The notes under the pieces: model-generated
Databases searched by the model: none
Seen by the model: the letters and a program-made list of their open reading frames with translations, nothing else
Told to the model about the DNA's origin: nothing
Shown: positions 44,609 through 53,690 of the stretch, piece by piece
Numbering within the stretch: position 1 is the stretch's first letter
Layout of the letters: each line of letters begins with the position of its first letter
Position numbers and translations under genes: made by a program
NCBI RefSeq assembly: GCF_028463845.1
Contig: NZ_CP116805.1
Coordinates: 558,001 to 622,000 of the forward strand
Source of the DNA: Gimibacter soli
GTDB lineage: Bacteria; Pseudomonadota; Alphaproteobacteria; Sphingomonadales; Kordiimonadaceae
Direction: 5' to 3'
DNA: 64,000 bases

Positions 44609-45319
44609 ATGCCGCTCGATTTCGCACAGAATGATAATCCGGCCTTTTCCGCACGGCGGGAGGGGCTTCGGCACCTGATCCGGCAGATCGAGGGCGGGGA
44701 GGCGGAGACCGATCCGTCCTCCGCCCGGCTGGATGAGGTGAGGCCCGAACGGCTGGCCGATATCGCCGCCGCCAGCCTCTGGGCGTTGGCCCCCCATATT
44801 GCAGGCGAAAAGCCTATCCTGTGGGTGGGCGAATATCACCGGATCATGGATGAAGGCCTGCCTTACGGCCCCGGCCTGCAGCAGGCGGGGGTAGCACCTG
44901 ACCGTTTCATCCTTGTGCGGGCGCGGCGGGCCATCGATGCCCTCTGGGCGATGGAGGAAGGCCTGCGCTCGGGCGCTGTCGGGCTTGTGGTGGGCGAGGT
45001 CGCGGACATGGATCTGACCGCCAGCCGCCGCCTTTCGCTGGCAGCGCGCGAATCGGGGGTGCCTTGCATGGTCCTTGGCCCGGCGGGCGGGGCCGGGGCG
45101 CCCGCTGCTTTCAGCCGGGTGCTGGTTTCCGCCGCCGCGCGCGATAGGGATGATGACCTGCAGCCGTATCTCGCCGCCCGGCTTGAAAAGCATCGCGGCG
45201 GCGAGCCGCCTGCCACCTCTTTCATGGAATGGAACGATGCGACGCATTCTTTCGCTATGGTTGCCCCATTGGCCGGTGGAACGCTGGCGGCGTCAGGGCG
45301 GCATCTCGCCAGCGCCTGA
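44609..45319 (+). CDS. imuA: ImuA, SOS mutagenesis accessory protein
   Basis: A 236-residue RecA-like-fold protein (ImuA/SulA-related) of the LexA-controlled imuA-imuB-dnaE2 mutasome. The core ILWVGEYHRIMDEG...GPGLQQAGVAPDRFILVRA (about residues 68-104, in parts) and VVGEVADMDLTASRRLSLAARESGVPCMVL match the family. No intact Walker A is visible. It links RecA-type filaments with the translesion machinery in other species. It overlaps the imuB start by 83 bases, and a LexA box lies directly upstream. Confidence 0.93.
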   Translation: MPLDFAQNDNPAFSARREGLRHLIRQIEGGEAETDPSSARLDEVRPERLADIAAASLWALAPHIAGEKPILWVGEYHRIMDEGLPYGPGLQQAGVAPDRFILVRARRAIDALWAMEEGLRSGAVGLVVGEVADMDLTASRRLSLAARESGVPCMVLGPAGGAGAPAAFSRVLVSAAARDRDDDLQPYLAARLEKHRGGEPPATSFMEWNDATHSFAMVAPLAGGTLAASGRHLASA

Positions 45320-46787
45320 CAGGCCGCTTGTTTTCTATGAACAGGCCGGTAACCGCCAGCTTCTGACCGCCGTTGACGAAACGGCGGGCGCCATGGGGCT
45401 GCGCATCGGCCAGCCGCTGGCGGACGCGCGGGCCATTGTGCCTGATATCGCCGTGCTGCCTGCCGACCGGCAAGCCGACGCTGAAGCGCTTGTCCGGCTT
45501 GCCCGCTGGCTCGTGCGGATGAGCCCGATCACCGCGACCGATGGCGACGAAGGCCTGCTTGTGGATACCACCGGCACCGATCACCTGATGGGCGGTGAGG
45601 CCTCAATGCTTGAAACCGTCACCGGCTGGCTCGCGGGGCTTGGTATCAGTGCCCGCGTCGCACTGGCGCCAACACGCGGGGCGGCCTGGGCACTGGCGCG
45701 CTACGGCGCGAACGGTGCGGTCGCCATACCCGAAACGCTGGCGGCCCTGCTTGCCCCCCTGCCGGTCGCTGCCCTCCGGCTGGACGGCGGCACCATTCTC
45801 CTGTTGCAGCGACTGGGGCTCAAAACAGTGGGCGATCTCGCGGGCCTGCCGCGCACCGGCATCGCCCGTCGCTTCCGGGGCGCTGAAGCCCGGCAGGTGA
45901 GTGATCTTCTGGACCGGCTGGACCGGGTGACGGGCCGCAAGCCCGATCCCCTTGGCGCCCTTGTCCCCTTGCCGGACTGGCGGGTGCGCCGCGCCTTCAT
46001 GGAACCGCTGATGACCCCCGAAGGGCTGATGGCGGTGGCAACTTCACTGGTGGCGGACTTGGGCCACGCGCTTGAAACAGCGGGACAGGGCCTCAGGCGG
46101 TTGCGGCTGCTGGCCTTCGGGACAGATGGCAGCCTGCAGGTGGCAGCCATCGGCACCAGCCGGGCAAGCCGCGACGCGGCCCACCTGATGCGGCTCCTGC
46201 GGGAAAAGATACCGGAGATTGACCCCGGCTTCGGGATCGATCTCCTGCTGATGGAAGCGCACGACTGCATTCCCCTCGCGGAACGCCAGATGGCCGCGGG
46301 GCACGAGGAACGCACCACCGAAGCGCTTGACCGGCTCATGGACCGGCTCGGCACCCGGCTCGGGCAGGGCAGTGTGGCGCGGCTTCGTCACCGCGAAAGC
46401 CATTTGCCGGAACGTGCCCAGACGCTCGCCGCCCCCGCCACCGATGACCTTGGCTGGGACCGGCTGCCCGCTGGCCTGCCGCCGCGCCCCTTGCGGCTGC
46501 TCGCTCGCCCCGAACCCATCGAGGTGATGGCCGAAGTGCCCGAAGGCCCGCCTCTCACCTTCCGCTGGCGGCGGGTGGCGTGGCGGGTGGCGCGCGCCGA
46601 GGGGCCGGAACGCCTGTCGAGCGAATGGTGGCGGCACGACGCCCCGAAAAGCCGGGACTATTACCGGGTGGAGGTTACCGCCGGGCCGCGTTTCTGGCTG
46701 TTCCGTCACGGGCTATACGGCGTCCCCGGCGTGCGCCACGCCGAGGAAGGCGCCCCCGCCTGGTATCTGCACGGCTTCTTTGCCTGA
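45237..46787 (+). CDS. imuB: ImuB, Y-family DNA polymerase-like mutasome protein
   Basis: A 516-residue Y-family polymerase relative that recruits DnaE2 to the beta clamp. The ATG at 45237 gives the family N-terminus MRRILSLWLPHWPVERW. An in-frame ATG at 45075 lies deep inside imuA. The palm-like region (about residues 30-150), helix-hairpin-helix (about 180-230, LGLKTVGDLAGLPRTG) and little-finger domain are visible. ImuB proteins lack the acidic catalytic triad of active Y-polymerases, and none is obvious here. DnaE2 follows 11 bases after its stop, so the three form one SOS operon. Confidence 0.93.
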   Translation: MRRILSLWLPHWPVERWRRQGGISPAPDRPLVFYEQAGNRQLLTAVDETAGAMGLRIGQPLADARAIVPDIAVLPADRQADAEALVRLARWLVRMSPITATDGDEGLLVDTTGTDHLMGGEASMLETVTGWLAGLGISARVALAPTRGAAWALARYGANGAVAIPETLAALLAPLPVAALRLDGGTILLLQRLGLKTVGDLAGLPRTGIARRFRGAEARQVSDLLDRLDRVTGRKPDPLGALVPLPDWRVRRAFMEPLMTPEGLMAVATSLVADLGHALETAGQGLRRLRLLAFGTDGSLQVAAIGTSRASRDAAHLMRLLREKIPEIDPGFGIDLLLMEAHDCIPLAERQMAAGHEERTTEALDRLMDRLGTRLGQGSVARLRHRESHLPERAQTLAAPATDDLGWDRLPAGLPPRPLRLLARPEPIEVMAEVPEGPPLTFRWRRVAWRVARAEGPERLSSEWWRHDAPKSRDYYRVEVTAGPRFWLFRHGLYGVPGVRHAEEGAPAWYLHGFFA

Positions 46788-46798
46788 AAGGATCGCGC

Positions 46799-49700
46799 AT
46801 GGCCGATTATGCCGAACTTCAGGTGACAAGCGCCTTCAGCTTCATGCGCGGGGCCTCGCATCCGGACGAGCTTGTCCTGATGGCGAAGGCGCTGGGCCTG
46901 AAGGCGCTGGCGCTGGTTGACCGGAACTCGGTGGCCGGGCTTGTCCGGGCGCACAAGGCCGCGAAAATGTGCGGGATGCCTTTCATCCCCGGTTGCCGGC
47001 TCGATCTGATGGATGCGCCGTCGCTTCTTGTCTGGCCGACCGACCGGGCGGCGTGGGGGCGGCTCACCGCCCTTCTCACCCTTGGCAACCGGCGGGCGGA
47101 AAAGGGCGAATGTCACCTCACACTGGATGATGTGGCGGCGCATGCCGCGGGCCTGCACTTTGCCATGGTGCCGGAAGTGGGCACCGATATCGTCAGCGCC
47201 CTCCGCACGGCGCGAGAGAGGCTGGATATGGCCCCGGCCCTTGCCGTCAGCCCGCAGTATGACGGGCGGGACAGGCGTCGGTTCGCCCGCATGGCGGCGC
47301 TGGCGCGGGAAGCCGGGGCATCGCTCCTCGCGACCGGCGACGTGCGCTATCATATCCCTGAGCGGCGCCCGCTTCTCGATATCCTCACCTGCGTGCGCGA
47401 GCATGTGACCATCGATACGGCAGGTTACCGGCTGGCCCCGAATGCCGAGCGCTTCCTGCGGCCGGGGTTCGAGATGGCCCGGCTGTTTGAGGGTCACCCC
47501 GAAGCCTTGCGTACGGGGCTCGAGATTGCCGAGGCCTGCACCTTCTCGCTTGATGAACTGCGCTACAATTATCCGAACGAACCGGTGCCACCGGGGATGA
47601 CGGCGCAGGCCCAGCTTGAAACGCTTGCCCGCGCGGGGATCGAGTGGCGCTATCCGGGGGGCGTGCCGCCAGCGGTGCAGGCCACGCTCGAACATGAACT
47701 TGCGCTGATCGGTCGGCTCGGCTTCGCCGCTTATTTCCTGACGGTGCACGATATCGTCGCCTATGCGCGGTCGCAGCATATCCTTTGCCAGGGCCGGGGG
47801 TCGGCGGCCAATTCGGTCGTCTGTTATGCGCTGCGGGTGACGGATGTGGACCCGACACAGGTGGACCTGCTGTTCGAACGTTTCATTTCGGAAGAGCGGG
47901 GCGAGCCCCCAGATATCGATGTGGATTTCGAGCATGAGCGGCGCGAAGAGGTGATCCAGTATATCTATGCCCGTTATGGCCGGCACCGGGCCGCCCTTGC
48001 CGCCACGCTCATCACATGGCGGGCGCGCTCGGCCATTCGCGAGGTCGGCAAGGCGATGGGCCTGTCGGAGGACACGGTCGCCGGGCTTGCCGGCACTGTC
48101 TGGGGCTCTTACGGCCGTGAAATCCCGGATGAGCAGGTGGTGGAAGCGGGTTTTGACCCCTCGGATGCGCGGCTCCGGCAGACGCTTGATCTGGCGCATG
48201 AGCTGATGGGTTTTCCCCGCCATCTCAGCCAGCATGTCGGCGGTTTCGTGCTGACCGAAGATCCGCTCGACCGGCTTGTCCCCATCCAGAATGCGGCGAT
48301 GGCGGACCGTACCGTGATCGAATGGGACAAGGACGATATCGATGCCCTTGGCATCCTGAAGGTGGATGTGCTGGCGCTTGGCATGCTGTCGTGCCTGAGG
48401 CGCGGGTTTGCCTTCCTGAAGGAGGCGAAAGGGCTGACGGCGACCCTCGCCACCCTACCGAAGGACGACATGGCCACGTACGATATGCTCTGCAAGGCCG
48501 ACAGTATCGGGGTCTTTCAGGTGGAAAGCCGGGCGCAGATGTCGATGCTGCCGCGCCTTCGCCCGCGCAAGTTCTATGACCTTGTCGTGCAGGTGGCGAT
48601 CGTGCGGCCGGGCCCCATCCAAGGCGGGATGGTGAACCCCTATCTGCGCCGCCGTATGGGGCGCGAGACCGTCGATTATCCGTCACCCGCGCCCGAGCAT
48701 GGCCTGCCCGACGAGCTGCGCCATGTGCTTTCCAAAACCATGGGGGTGCCGCTTTTTCAGGAGCAGGCAATGAAGATCGCCATCGTGGCGGCAGGCTTCA
48801 CGCCGGGCGAGGCCGACGGCCTGCGCCGTGCCATGGCGACCTTCAAGAACAGCGGCACGGTCGGCAATTTCCGCGAACGCTTCACAAGCGGCATGACGCG
48901 CCGGGGCTATACCCCGGATTTCGCGGATCGCTGCTTCAAGCAGATCGAAGGCTTTGCCGATTATGGCTTCCCCGAAAGCCATGCGGCGAGTTTCGCGTTG
49001 CTGGCTTATGCTTCCGCCTGGATGAAATGCCATCACCCCGATGTCTTCGCCGCCGCCCTTCTGAACAGCCAGCCGATGGGTTTCTATGCCGCCGCGCAGA
49101 TCGTGCGCGATGCGGTGGACCACGGCGTGGCGGTGCGTGCTGCGGACGTGAACCTGAGCGACTGGGATTCGACCCTTGAAGCAGCACCCGGCAACCGCCA
49201 CGGCCATGCCGTGCGGCTTGGCCTGCGCCAGATTACGGGGTTCCGGGAGGATGCTGCGGACCGGATCATGGCGGCGCGCCGCCAACCGTTCCACGATCTT
49301 GCCGACCTGCAGGCCCGCGCCCGGCTCACTGTGGCCGAGATTGAAAAACTGGCCGAGGCCGATGCTTGCCGCTCCATGGGGCTTGATCGCCGTGCCGCGC
49401 TTTGGGCGGTGCGGGGGCTGTCGGACGCGCCGGACCTGCCGCTTTTCCGTCATGCCGAAACCTCGGCCGAAGGGGCGGAGGAAGCGGCCATCCTGCCCGT
49501 GATGCCGGTCGCCGAGCATGTGGTCGCGGATTATCAGACCCTGCGCCTGTCGTTGAAGGCGCATCCCCTGTCCTTCCTGCGGCCGCGCCTGCAGGAACGC
49601 GGCGTGATGACCGCCATGGAGGTACGGTCCTTGCGCGACGGGGCGCCGGTCACGGTCGCCGGGCTCGTGCTGGTGCGGCAGCGGCCGGGTACGGCGAAGG

Positions 49701-50044
49701 GGGTCATTTTCGTCACGCTTGAGGACGAGACAGGCATCGTCAATGTTGTCGTCTGGGCCAAGGTGTTCGAGGCCCAGCGGCGCGCGCTGATGGGCAGCCG
49801 CCTGATGGTCGTGAAAGGCAGGGTGCAGTTCGCGGACGATGTGCTGCATGTGGTGGCGGAGCATCTGAGTGATGCTTCAGCCGATCTCTTGACCCTCTCT
49901 GACGGGACTTTCGACCTGCCGGCACCAGCGGCAGATGAAGCCCGTACCGGACGCGGCGACGATCCGCGCCTGCCGCGCTTCCGCCCCGCCGGCCATCCGC
50001 GTGCCGTGCGCGATCTGGTACCCCAGAGCCGGGATTTTCACTGA
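46799..50044 (+). CDS. dnaE2: error-prone DNA polymerase III alpha subunit DnaE2 (ImuC)
   Basis: The catalytic subunit, 1081 residues, of SOS translesion synthesis. The N-terminal PHP domain starts at AELQVTSAFSFMRGASHPDEL. The palm carries the conserved aspartates Asp372, Asp374 and Asp376 in PDIDVDFEHERR. Fingers, beta-binding and an OB-fold (about residues 945-1010, VTVAGLVLVRQRPGTAKG) follow. The ATG at 46799 has GAAAGGATC before it. Further upstream codons lie within imuB. At about 1080 residues it is shorter than the replicative DnaE, as DnaE2 proteins are. It ends in a 7-base overlap with a convergent gene. Confidence 0.97.
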   Translation: MADYAELQVTSAFSFMRGASHPDELVLMAKALGLKALALVDRNSVAGLVRAHKAAKMCGMPFIPGCRLDLMDAPSLLVWPTDRAAWGRLTALLTLGNRRAEKGECHLTLDDVAAHAAGLHFAMVPEVGTDIVSALRTARERLDMAPALAVSPQYDGRDRRRFARMAALAREAGASLLATGDVRYHIPERRPLLDILTCVREHVTIDTAGYRLAPNAERFLRPGFEMARLFEGHPEALRTGLEIAEACTFSLDELRYNYPNEPVPPGMTAQAQLETLARAGIEWRYPGGVPPAVQATLEHELALIGRLGFAAYFLTVHDIVAYARSQHILCQGRGSAANSVVCYALRVTDVDPTQVDLLFERFISEERGEPPDIDVDFEHERREEVIQYIYARYGRHRAALAATLITWRARSAIREVGKAMGLSEDTVAGLAGTVWGSYGREIPDEQVVEAGFDPSDARLRQTLDLAHELMGFPRHLSQHVGGFVLTEDPLDRLVPIQNAAMADRTVIEWDKDDIDALGILKVDVLALGMLSCLRRGFAFLKEAKGLTATLATLPKDDMATYDMLCKADSIGVFQVESRAQMSMLPRLRPRKFYDLVVQVAIVRPGPIQGGMVNPYLRRRMGRETVDYPSPAPEHGLPDELRHVLSKTMGVPLFQEQAMKIAIVAAGFTPGEADGLRRAMATFKNSGTVGNFRERFTSGMTRRGYTPDFADRCFKQIEGFADYGFPESHAASFALLAYASAWMKCHHPDVFAAALLNSQPMGFYAAAQIVRDAVDHGVAVRAADVNLSDWDSTLEAAPGNRHGHAVRLGLRQITGFREDAADRIMAARRQPFHDLADLQARARLTVAEIEKLAEADACRSMGLDRRAALWAVRGLSDAPDLPLFRHAETSAEGAEEAAILPVMPVAEHVVADYQTLRLSLKAHPLSFLRPRLQERGVMTAMEVRSLRDGAPVTVAGLVLVRQRPGTAKGVIFVTLEDETGIVNVVVWAKVFEAQRRALMGSRLMVVKGRVQFADDVLHVVAEHLSDASADLLTLSDGTFDLPAPAADEARTGRGDDPRLPRFRPAGHPRAVRDLVPQSRDFH

Positions 50045-50418
50045 TGAGTACAGGCCCAGTTCATTGCTTCTTCAGCGGTCGAACATATCCGGGTCTCCCA
50101 GCTGGGGACTTCCAGCCAGTCCAGATAGGACTGGGCGGCTTCAAGGACATCCGGTCGTGTCGCGACAATGGCAACCCTCATGGACATGTTCGGTTCAGAC
50201 TTCGCCGCCACGGTATCGATACGTGCCATGGCCAGGCCGTCAGAAGGATCGACAAGGAAGCCCTCGATACCGCTGAAATCAATGATCTGGAACCTGAACT
50301 TCGGCCAGTTCTCATGGCCCCATGCTGTTGCATTGGTATCAAGCAGATCCCGGAAGGTAACGGTGCCGCTGAAGTTCCAGATTATGCCGCTTTCGCGAAA
50401 ATCGGTTGTGAAGGGCAT
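50038..50418 (-). CDS. hypothetical STAS-like protein
   Basis: A 126-residue soluble protein. The order of short strands and helices (WNFSGTVTFRDLLD, FRFQIIDFSGIEGF, SMRVAIVATRPDVLEAA, WETRICSTAEEAMNW) resembles a STAS/SpoIIAA-like fold, but I cannot name a family with certainty. Its 3' end overlaps the convergent dnaE2 stop by 7 bases. The ribosome binding site is weak (AGAGCC). A regulatory or scaffold role would be a guess. Confidence 0.65.
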   Translation of the reverse strand: MPFTTDFRESGIIWNFSGTVTFRDLLDTNATAWGHENWPKFRFQIIDFSGIEGFLVDPSDGLAMARIDTVAAKSEPNMSMRVAIVATRPDVLEAAQSYLDWLEVPSWETRICSTAEEAMNWACTHQ

Positions 50419-50773
50419 CGGATGGCTCTGAATAAGATGAATGTCGCAAAGCTTAGGTCATTGGCGGCCCTGATAAATGTGCCGCAGGTAATTGTCCAAC
50501 CATAACAGAGGATCGCGTCAGGGCGCTATCCGGTGAACGTCAGCTGTAACAATGGGGTCTGGCGCGATGCGCATGAGGCCGGAGCTTGCAAAAAATTACA
50601 AATATCGTATTATCATGACAGCCGTACCCTGCGCGATGCCGGGACCGGCGGTGAGTGCGATGCTCACCATCCCCATTCATCTGACAATCGGCGCGGCCAT
50701 GCGGCGGAGGATCGACCATACCTCCAGCCCGGGGTAGCGCTTTGCATTTTCACCCCCATCCAAGGAAGTCCCA
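50419..50773. other. 355-base intergenic region without a convincing gene
   Basis: Open frames here are short and unsupported. It contains a good promoter for the next gene (50586-50613) and a leader of about 150 bases. The local base composition is more AT-rich than the surrounding core genes. Confidence 0.6.
50586..50613 (+). promoter_or_regulatory. sigma-70 promoter upstream of the M35-like gene
   Basis: TTGCAA (50586-50591) and TATTAT (50608-50613) are separated by 16 AT-rich bases. The start would be near 50620, leaving a leader of about 150 bases before the ATG at 50774. Confidence 0.55.
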
Positions 50774-51961
50774 ATGACCGTATCATTGAGTGCCGAGGGT
50801 CCAGACAGGGTAAAGGTCATGAGTGCCGCCAAACGGCTTGCCGCCGACATTGGTGCGCGCTGGCCGCTCCCAAAAGCTGAACGCGAAAGCCTTGCCGCCA
50901 TTGTCCTGAAAGTGGCGGAGCGTGCCCTTGTACCGCTGGCCTCTGCCGGGCGCGAACCCACTGTCCGTATTGCTGATGACGGCCGGTTCGAGGCCTCGTT
51001 TGTCCTTGACCCGGCCTTTGCGGGGCCTGTCAGCGCCGCCGACCCGGCTGCCCGATCCATGATACGCGTTGTCTCAGAAACGGTTGCCTTTTCGAAGGAA
51101 TGGATCGCGGGCCCGCGCGAGACCCTTGTTTACAGAAGTGCAGTTGCCCACCCTTTTCTGGTTCGCCCCGAGGCGCCTGCGGCGAACGATCTCAGCCGCC
51201 TTGGTCTCACCGACCTGCCGAAATGCCCAGTCCTGAAAAGCTTGTGTGCCGCTTTTATCGAGGCCGGGAAGCTGGCCTCAAAAAGCGATGCCGCCAAAAG
51301 GCGCTCCACGATTGCCGCCCTCACCCATACAGTCCCTGTCGGCACGCAGGACCCGAATGGCCGGAAATTCAAAGGGCTGGTTGACGACCGGGGGTGGGAT
51401 CAAAAGCTTGGCGATACGGGGCTCGATGGCATGTGGGCAGAGATCGACCGGGCGGTTGGCAGCGGCTTGGAGCTGGTTGCTGCAGGCAGCAAAAAGCTGG
51501 TTGATGGAGAGCCGGCAGCGCTTGCCGCGTTCGGGAAATATTTTGGCAGCACAGAGGCCAAACTCGTAAGGCGCGCCCTTGCAGTTCTGGAGCATGTGCA
51601 GGCATTTCTGAGCAGTGCCACGCGGTCCATCTTTCATTCGACAGAGTTTGTGGACCTTGACGACCGCTTTCTCACCGATGCCCAAAGGGAGGTCAAAGTG
51701 GCATTCAAGGCCAGCCACGATACCATCGCGCTTCATCACCGCGGGCATATCTTTCTCGATACATTCGGCATGACCCTGAAAAGCGCTTCCCTTGACCATG
51801 CAATCCTGCATGAAGCGATCCATGCGAACCTTCACAACAGCCATCGCCGCGAAGGGAAGGCCGATCCGGGCTATCTGTGGGAGGGCAATCTGGAAAGCCT
51901 GACGAGCGAACAGGCGCTGGATAATCCCGATTCCTATATCGCTTTCTTGCAGGCATTATGA
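50774..51961 (+). CDS. probable M35-like (aspzincin, lysine-specific type) metallopeptidase
   Basis: A 395-residue protein with a zinc-peptidase C-terminus. HEAIH at residues 346-350, a following Asp364 with Tyr367 (GKADPGYLWEG) and a final ALDNPDSYIAFL (residues 381-392) fit the aspzincin/PF14521 layout. In that layout HExxH plus a downstream Asp bind zinc, and an NADxY element ends the domain. FGKYFG (about 253-258) is also usual there. The N-terminal 240 residues are unrecognised, and no signal peptide is seen. An AAGGAAG ribosome binding site precedes the ATG. It overlaps an exported protein gene by 4 bases if that gene starts at 51958. The identification is moderate. Confidence 0.6.
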   Translation: MTVSLSAEGPDRVKVMSAAKRLAADIGARWPLPKAERESLAAIVLKVAERALVPLASAGREPTVRIADDGRFEASFVLDPAFAGPVSAADPAARSMIRVVSETVAFSKEWIAGPRETLVYRSAVAHPFLVRPEAPAANDLSRLGLTDLPKCPVLKSLCAAFIEAGKLASKSDAAKRRSTIAALTHTVPVGTQDPNGRKFKGLVDDRGWDQKLGDTGLDGMWAEIDRAVGSGLELVAAGSKKLVDGEPAALAAFGKYFGSTEAKLVRRALAVLEHVQAFLSSATRSIFHSTEFVDLDDRFLTDAQREVKVAFKASHDTIALHHRGHIFLDTFGMTLKSASLDHAILHEAIHANLHNSHRREGKADPGYLWEGNLESLTSEQALDNPDSYIAFLQAL

Positions 51962-51978
51962 ACGCGGAGGTATCAGGA

Positions 51979-52791
51979 ATGCTCAACCGAATGTCCATAT
52001 TCCGGCCGGCGGCCGTCCTTTTGCTGGGCCTTGCCTTGCCCCTGAATGGTGTATCGGCCACCGTGATTGCGCCGGAAGATGACACCCGCCGGGACATGAG
52101 CTTTGACGAAGTGGCAGAGGTTTGGGCCTATTACACAGGCTTTGCGCCCACGCCCGATACCGAAATCGACCATGCAAGGGTAACGCCCCGGCCAGATGGC
52201 GCCGAACTTCATCAGCGTCCGTTCAAGCATTATGACATCCGGCTCTCTTCTCGCCCCGTCCTGACACTGGTCAGCGAGAGTTTACAGACAGGCCATTGGA
52301 TTGGCGTCTGCGCCAAGACCACGTACAGCCTTGATGCAATCCGGAATGAACCGCCGGAGCCGGCGCCGCAGACCAGCAATTCCTTCGGCCTGCACAGCGA
52401 GCAGTCTTTCGCGTTGCCATCAGAAGAAGGTGTTTGCGCTAAAGGGGGCAACTGGGTCACGGTCGGGGCAGGTTATGCGCGCCCCGGCTTTGCTTATCAT
52501 GGCCTTGCCACAACACAGTCCTGGCTCGAAGAGTTCAAGGCGCAACGATGGACGTGCAACACGCTGGATGAGCGGGGCGGGTGTGAGGCGCTTGCCCGTC
52601 TTTTAAAGAGCTCCGCACCTCCTGTTCCGGCTCACTTCACCTACGAAATCGGCCCCGTAAAAGAGGAGGGCGCCCTGATCACCGACCTGTGGCAGGGCAG
52701 CCGGCTTTTCAGGGTCAGATTCGAGCGGATGGCAGACGATACTTTCGAGGTGCGCAAGATCGAGGAGCGCAGTGCAGGCGGGCGCCCGTGA
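51979..52791 (+). CDS. unrecognised exported protein cotranscribed with the M35-like gene
   Basis: A 270-residue protein with a clear signal peptide (residues 1-27, hydrophobic core AAVLLLGLALPLNG, cleavage near VSA). The ATG at 51979 has GCGGAGG 8 bases before it. An ATG at 51958, overlapping the upstream stop, is the alternative. The mature part has four cysteines (GVCAKTT, GVCAKGG, WTCNTL, GGCEAL), which probably form two disulfides in the periplasm. I find no family. Coupling to the metallopeptidase gene suggests a shared function, for example inhibitor or partner, but this is a guess. Confidence 0.65.
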   Translation: MLNRMSIFRPAAVLLLGLALPLNGVSATVIAPEDDTRRDMSFDEVAEVWAYYTGFAPTPDTEIDHARVTPRPDGAELHQRPFKHYDIRLSSRPVLTLVSESLQTGHWIGVCAKTTYSLDAIRNEPPEPAPQTSNSFGLHSEQSFALPSEEGVCAKGGNWVTVGAGYARPGFAYHGLATTQSWLEEFKAQRWTCNTLDERGGCEALARLLKSSAPPVPAHFTYEIGPVKEEGALITDLWQGSRLFRVRFERMADDTFEVRKIEERSAGGRP

Positions 52792-52803
52792 GCTGAACGC
52801 ATT

Positions 52804-52837
52804 AAAAAAGCCACCGGTTTTCACCAGTGGCTTTTTT
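52804..52837. terminator. bidirectional terminator between the exported protein gene and tRNA-Gly
   Basis: An 11-bp stem (AAAAAAGCCAC, 52804-52814, with GTGGCTTTTTT, 52827-52837) encloses a 12-base loop. The A- and T-tracts make it functional for both the upstream plus-strand gene and the convergent tRNA gene. Confidence 0.9.
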
Positions 52838-52840
52838 AAA

Positions 52841-52915
52841 TGGAGCGGGCGATGAGATTCGAACTCACGACCCTAACCTTGGCAAGGTTATGCTCTACCC
52901 CTGAGCTACGCCCGC
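52841..52915 (-). tRNA. tRNA-Gly (anticodon GCC)
   Basis: A 75-base cloverleaf on the minus strand. The acceptor arm GCGGGCG pairs with CGCCCGC, followed by U and an encoded CCA. The D-arm is GCTC/GAGC. The anticodon arm TAACC/GGTTA holds loop TTGCCAA with anticodon GCC. The T-arm GTGAG/CTCAT has loop TTCGAAT. The 3' end faces the 50-52.8 kb patch, but no repeat of it was seen there. Confidence 0.97.
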
Positions 52916-53091
52916 TCAATCAGCGTATCGGGTGCGAGGCCGTCTGGCCTTGCGAGGGGGGAATATAGCGGCCAAAAGTCCCTTTGCAACAGTTATTTTG
53001 AATTTTTTTGAAGATTGATCCAAGGTCTTGATTTCCCTTTATAAGGACCGAAAAATTGACCTCACGGCAACCGATTGGCCATAGGGGAAGA

Positions 53092-53616
53092 ATGATGCCG
53101 GCAACTGAATCCGACCTTATGCAATTTCTGGCGTCCCTCGGGATCACGGTGACCATGCACCGGCATGCCCCCGTTTTCACGGTGGAGGACGCGCGCGCCC
53201 ACCGGGGCGAAATCCCGGGCGGGCATTGCAAGTGCCTGTTCGTGCGCGACAAGAAGAAACGCCGCCTGCTGGCGGTGGTTGATGAAGAACGTCGGGTCGA
53301 TCTGGATGGTCTCGCTGCAGCTGCCGGCATGGGCCGGATGTCCTTTTCAAGCGCCGACAGCCTGATGGACATGCTGGGCGTCGTGCCGGGTTCTGTCACC
53401 CCTTTCGCGCTCATCAATGCGCGGGTGGCGGAAGGTGAGGAACCACCGCTTCTGGTCGTGCTCGACAAGGCGATGATGGCGCATGAGCTTCTGAATTATC
53501 ACCCGCTCCATAATGCGGCGACGGTGACGATCCGGCGCGAAGATTTGGTGGCCTTCATCCGGGCCTGCGGCTTTGAGCCCATGATCGTCGATCTGGATAC
53601 TGAAATCACACACTGA
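53092..53616 (+). CDS. YbaK/ProX-type aminoacyl-tRNA deacylase
   Basis: A 174-residue editing-domain protein of the prolyl-tRNA synthetase-associated (ProXp/PrdX, YbaK) group, which removes wrongly attached amino acids such as alanine from tRNA-Pro. The family elements HRHAPVFTVEDARAH (about residues 23-37), the CKCLFVRDKKKR lysine-containing active region and the GSVTPFALIN stretch (about residues 100-109) are present. Paired ATG codons at 53092 and 53095 follow AGGGGAAG. An upstream TTG at 53056 is less likely. It stands alone next to the tRNA-Gly gene. Confidence 0.88.
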   Translation: MMPATESDLMQFLASLGITVTMHRHAPVFTVEDARAHRGEIPGGHCKCLFVRDKKKRRLLAVVDEERRVDLDGLAAAAGMGRMSFSSADSLMDMLGVVPGSVTPFALINARVAEGEEPPLLVVLDKAMMAHELLNYHPLHNAATVTIRREDLVAFIRACGFEPMIVDLDTEITH

Positions 53617-53690
53617 AGACTGGAACCATGCGGCAGGACGTTTTAAGAAGAACACACGATCCCCACCCCTGAAGAGACAGGCAGGACTTG

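Noticed and set aside
44504-45247. Open frame on the minus strand opposite imuA
   Set aside because: imuA on the plus strand has a LexA box, a ribosome binding site and family motifs. The minus frame has none.
45075-45319. Possible frameshift or fusion between imuA and imuB
   Set aside because: The 83-base overlap is compatible with a real imuB start at 45237, and both proteins have complete family ends. No sequence error is needed.
50533-50880. Overlapping short frame upstream of the M35-like gene
   Set aside because: It crosses the promoter and the start of the next gene, with no ribosome binding site or family match.
52841-52915. tRNA-Gly as an attachment site for an integrated element covering 50-52.8 kb
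   Set aside because: No integrase and no second copy of the tRNA 3' end were seen on the left side.
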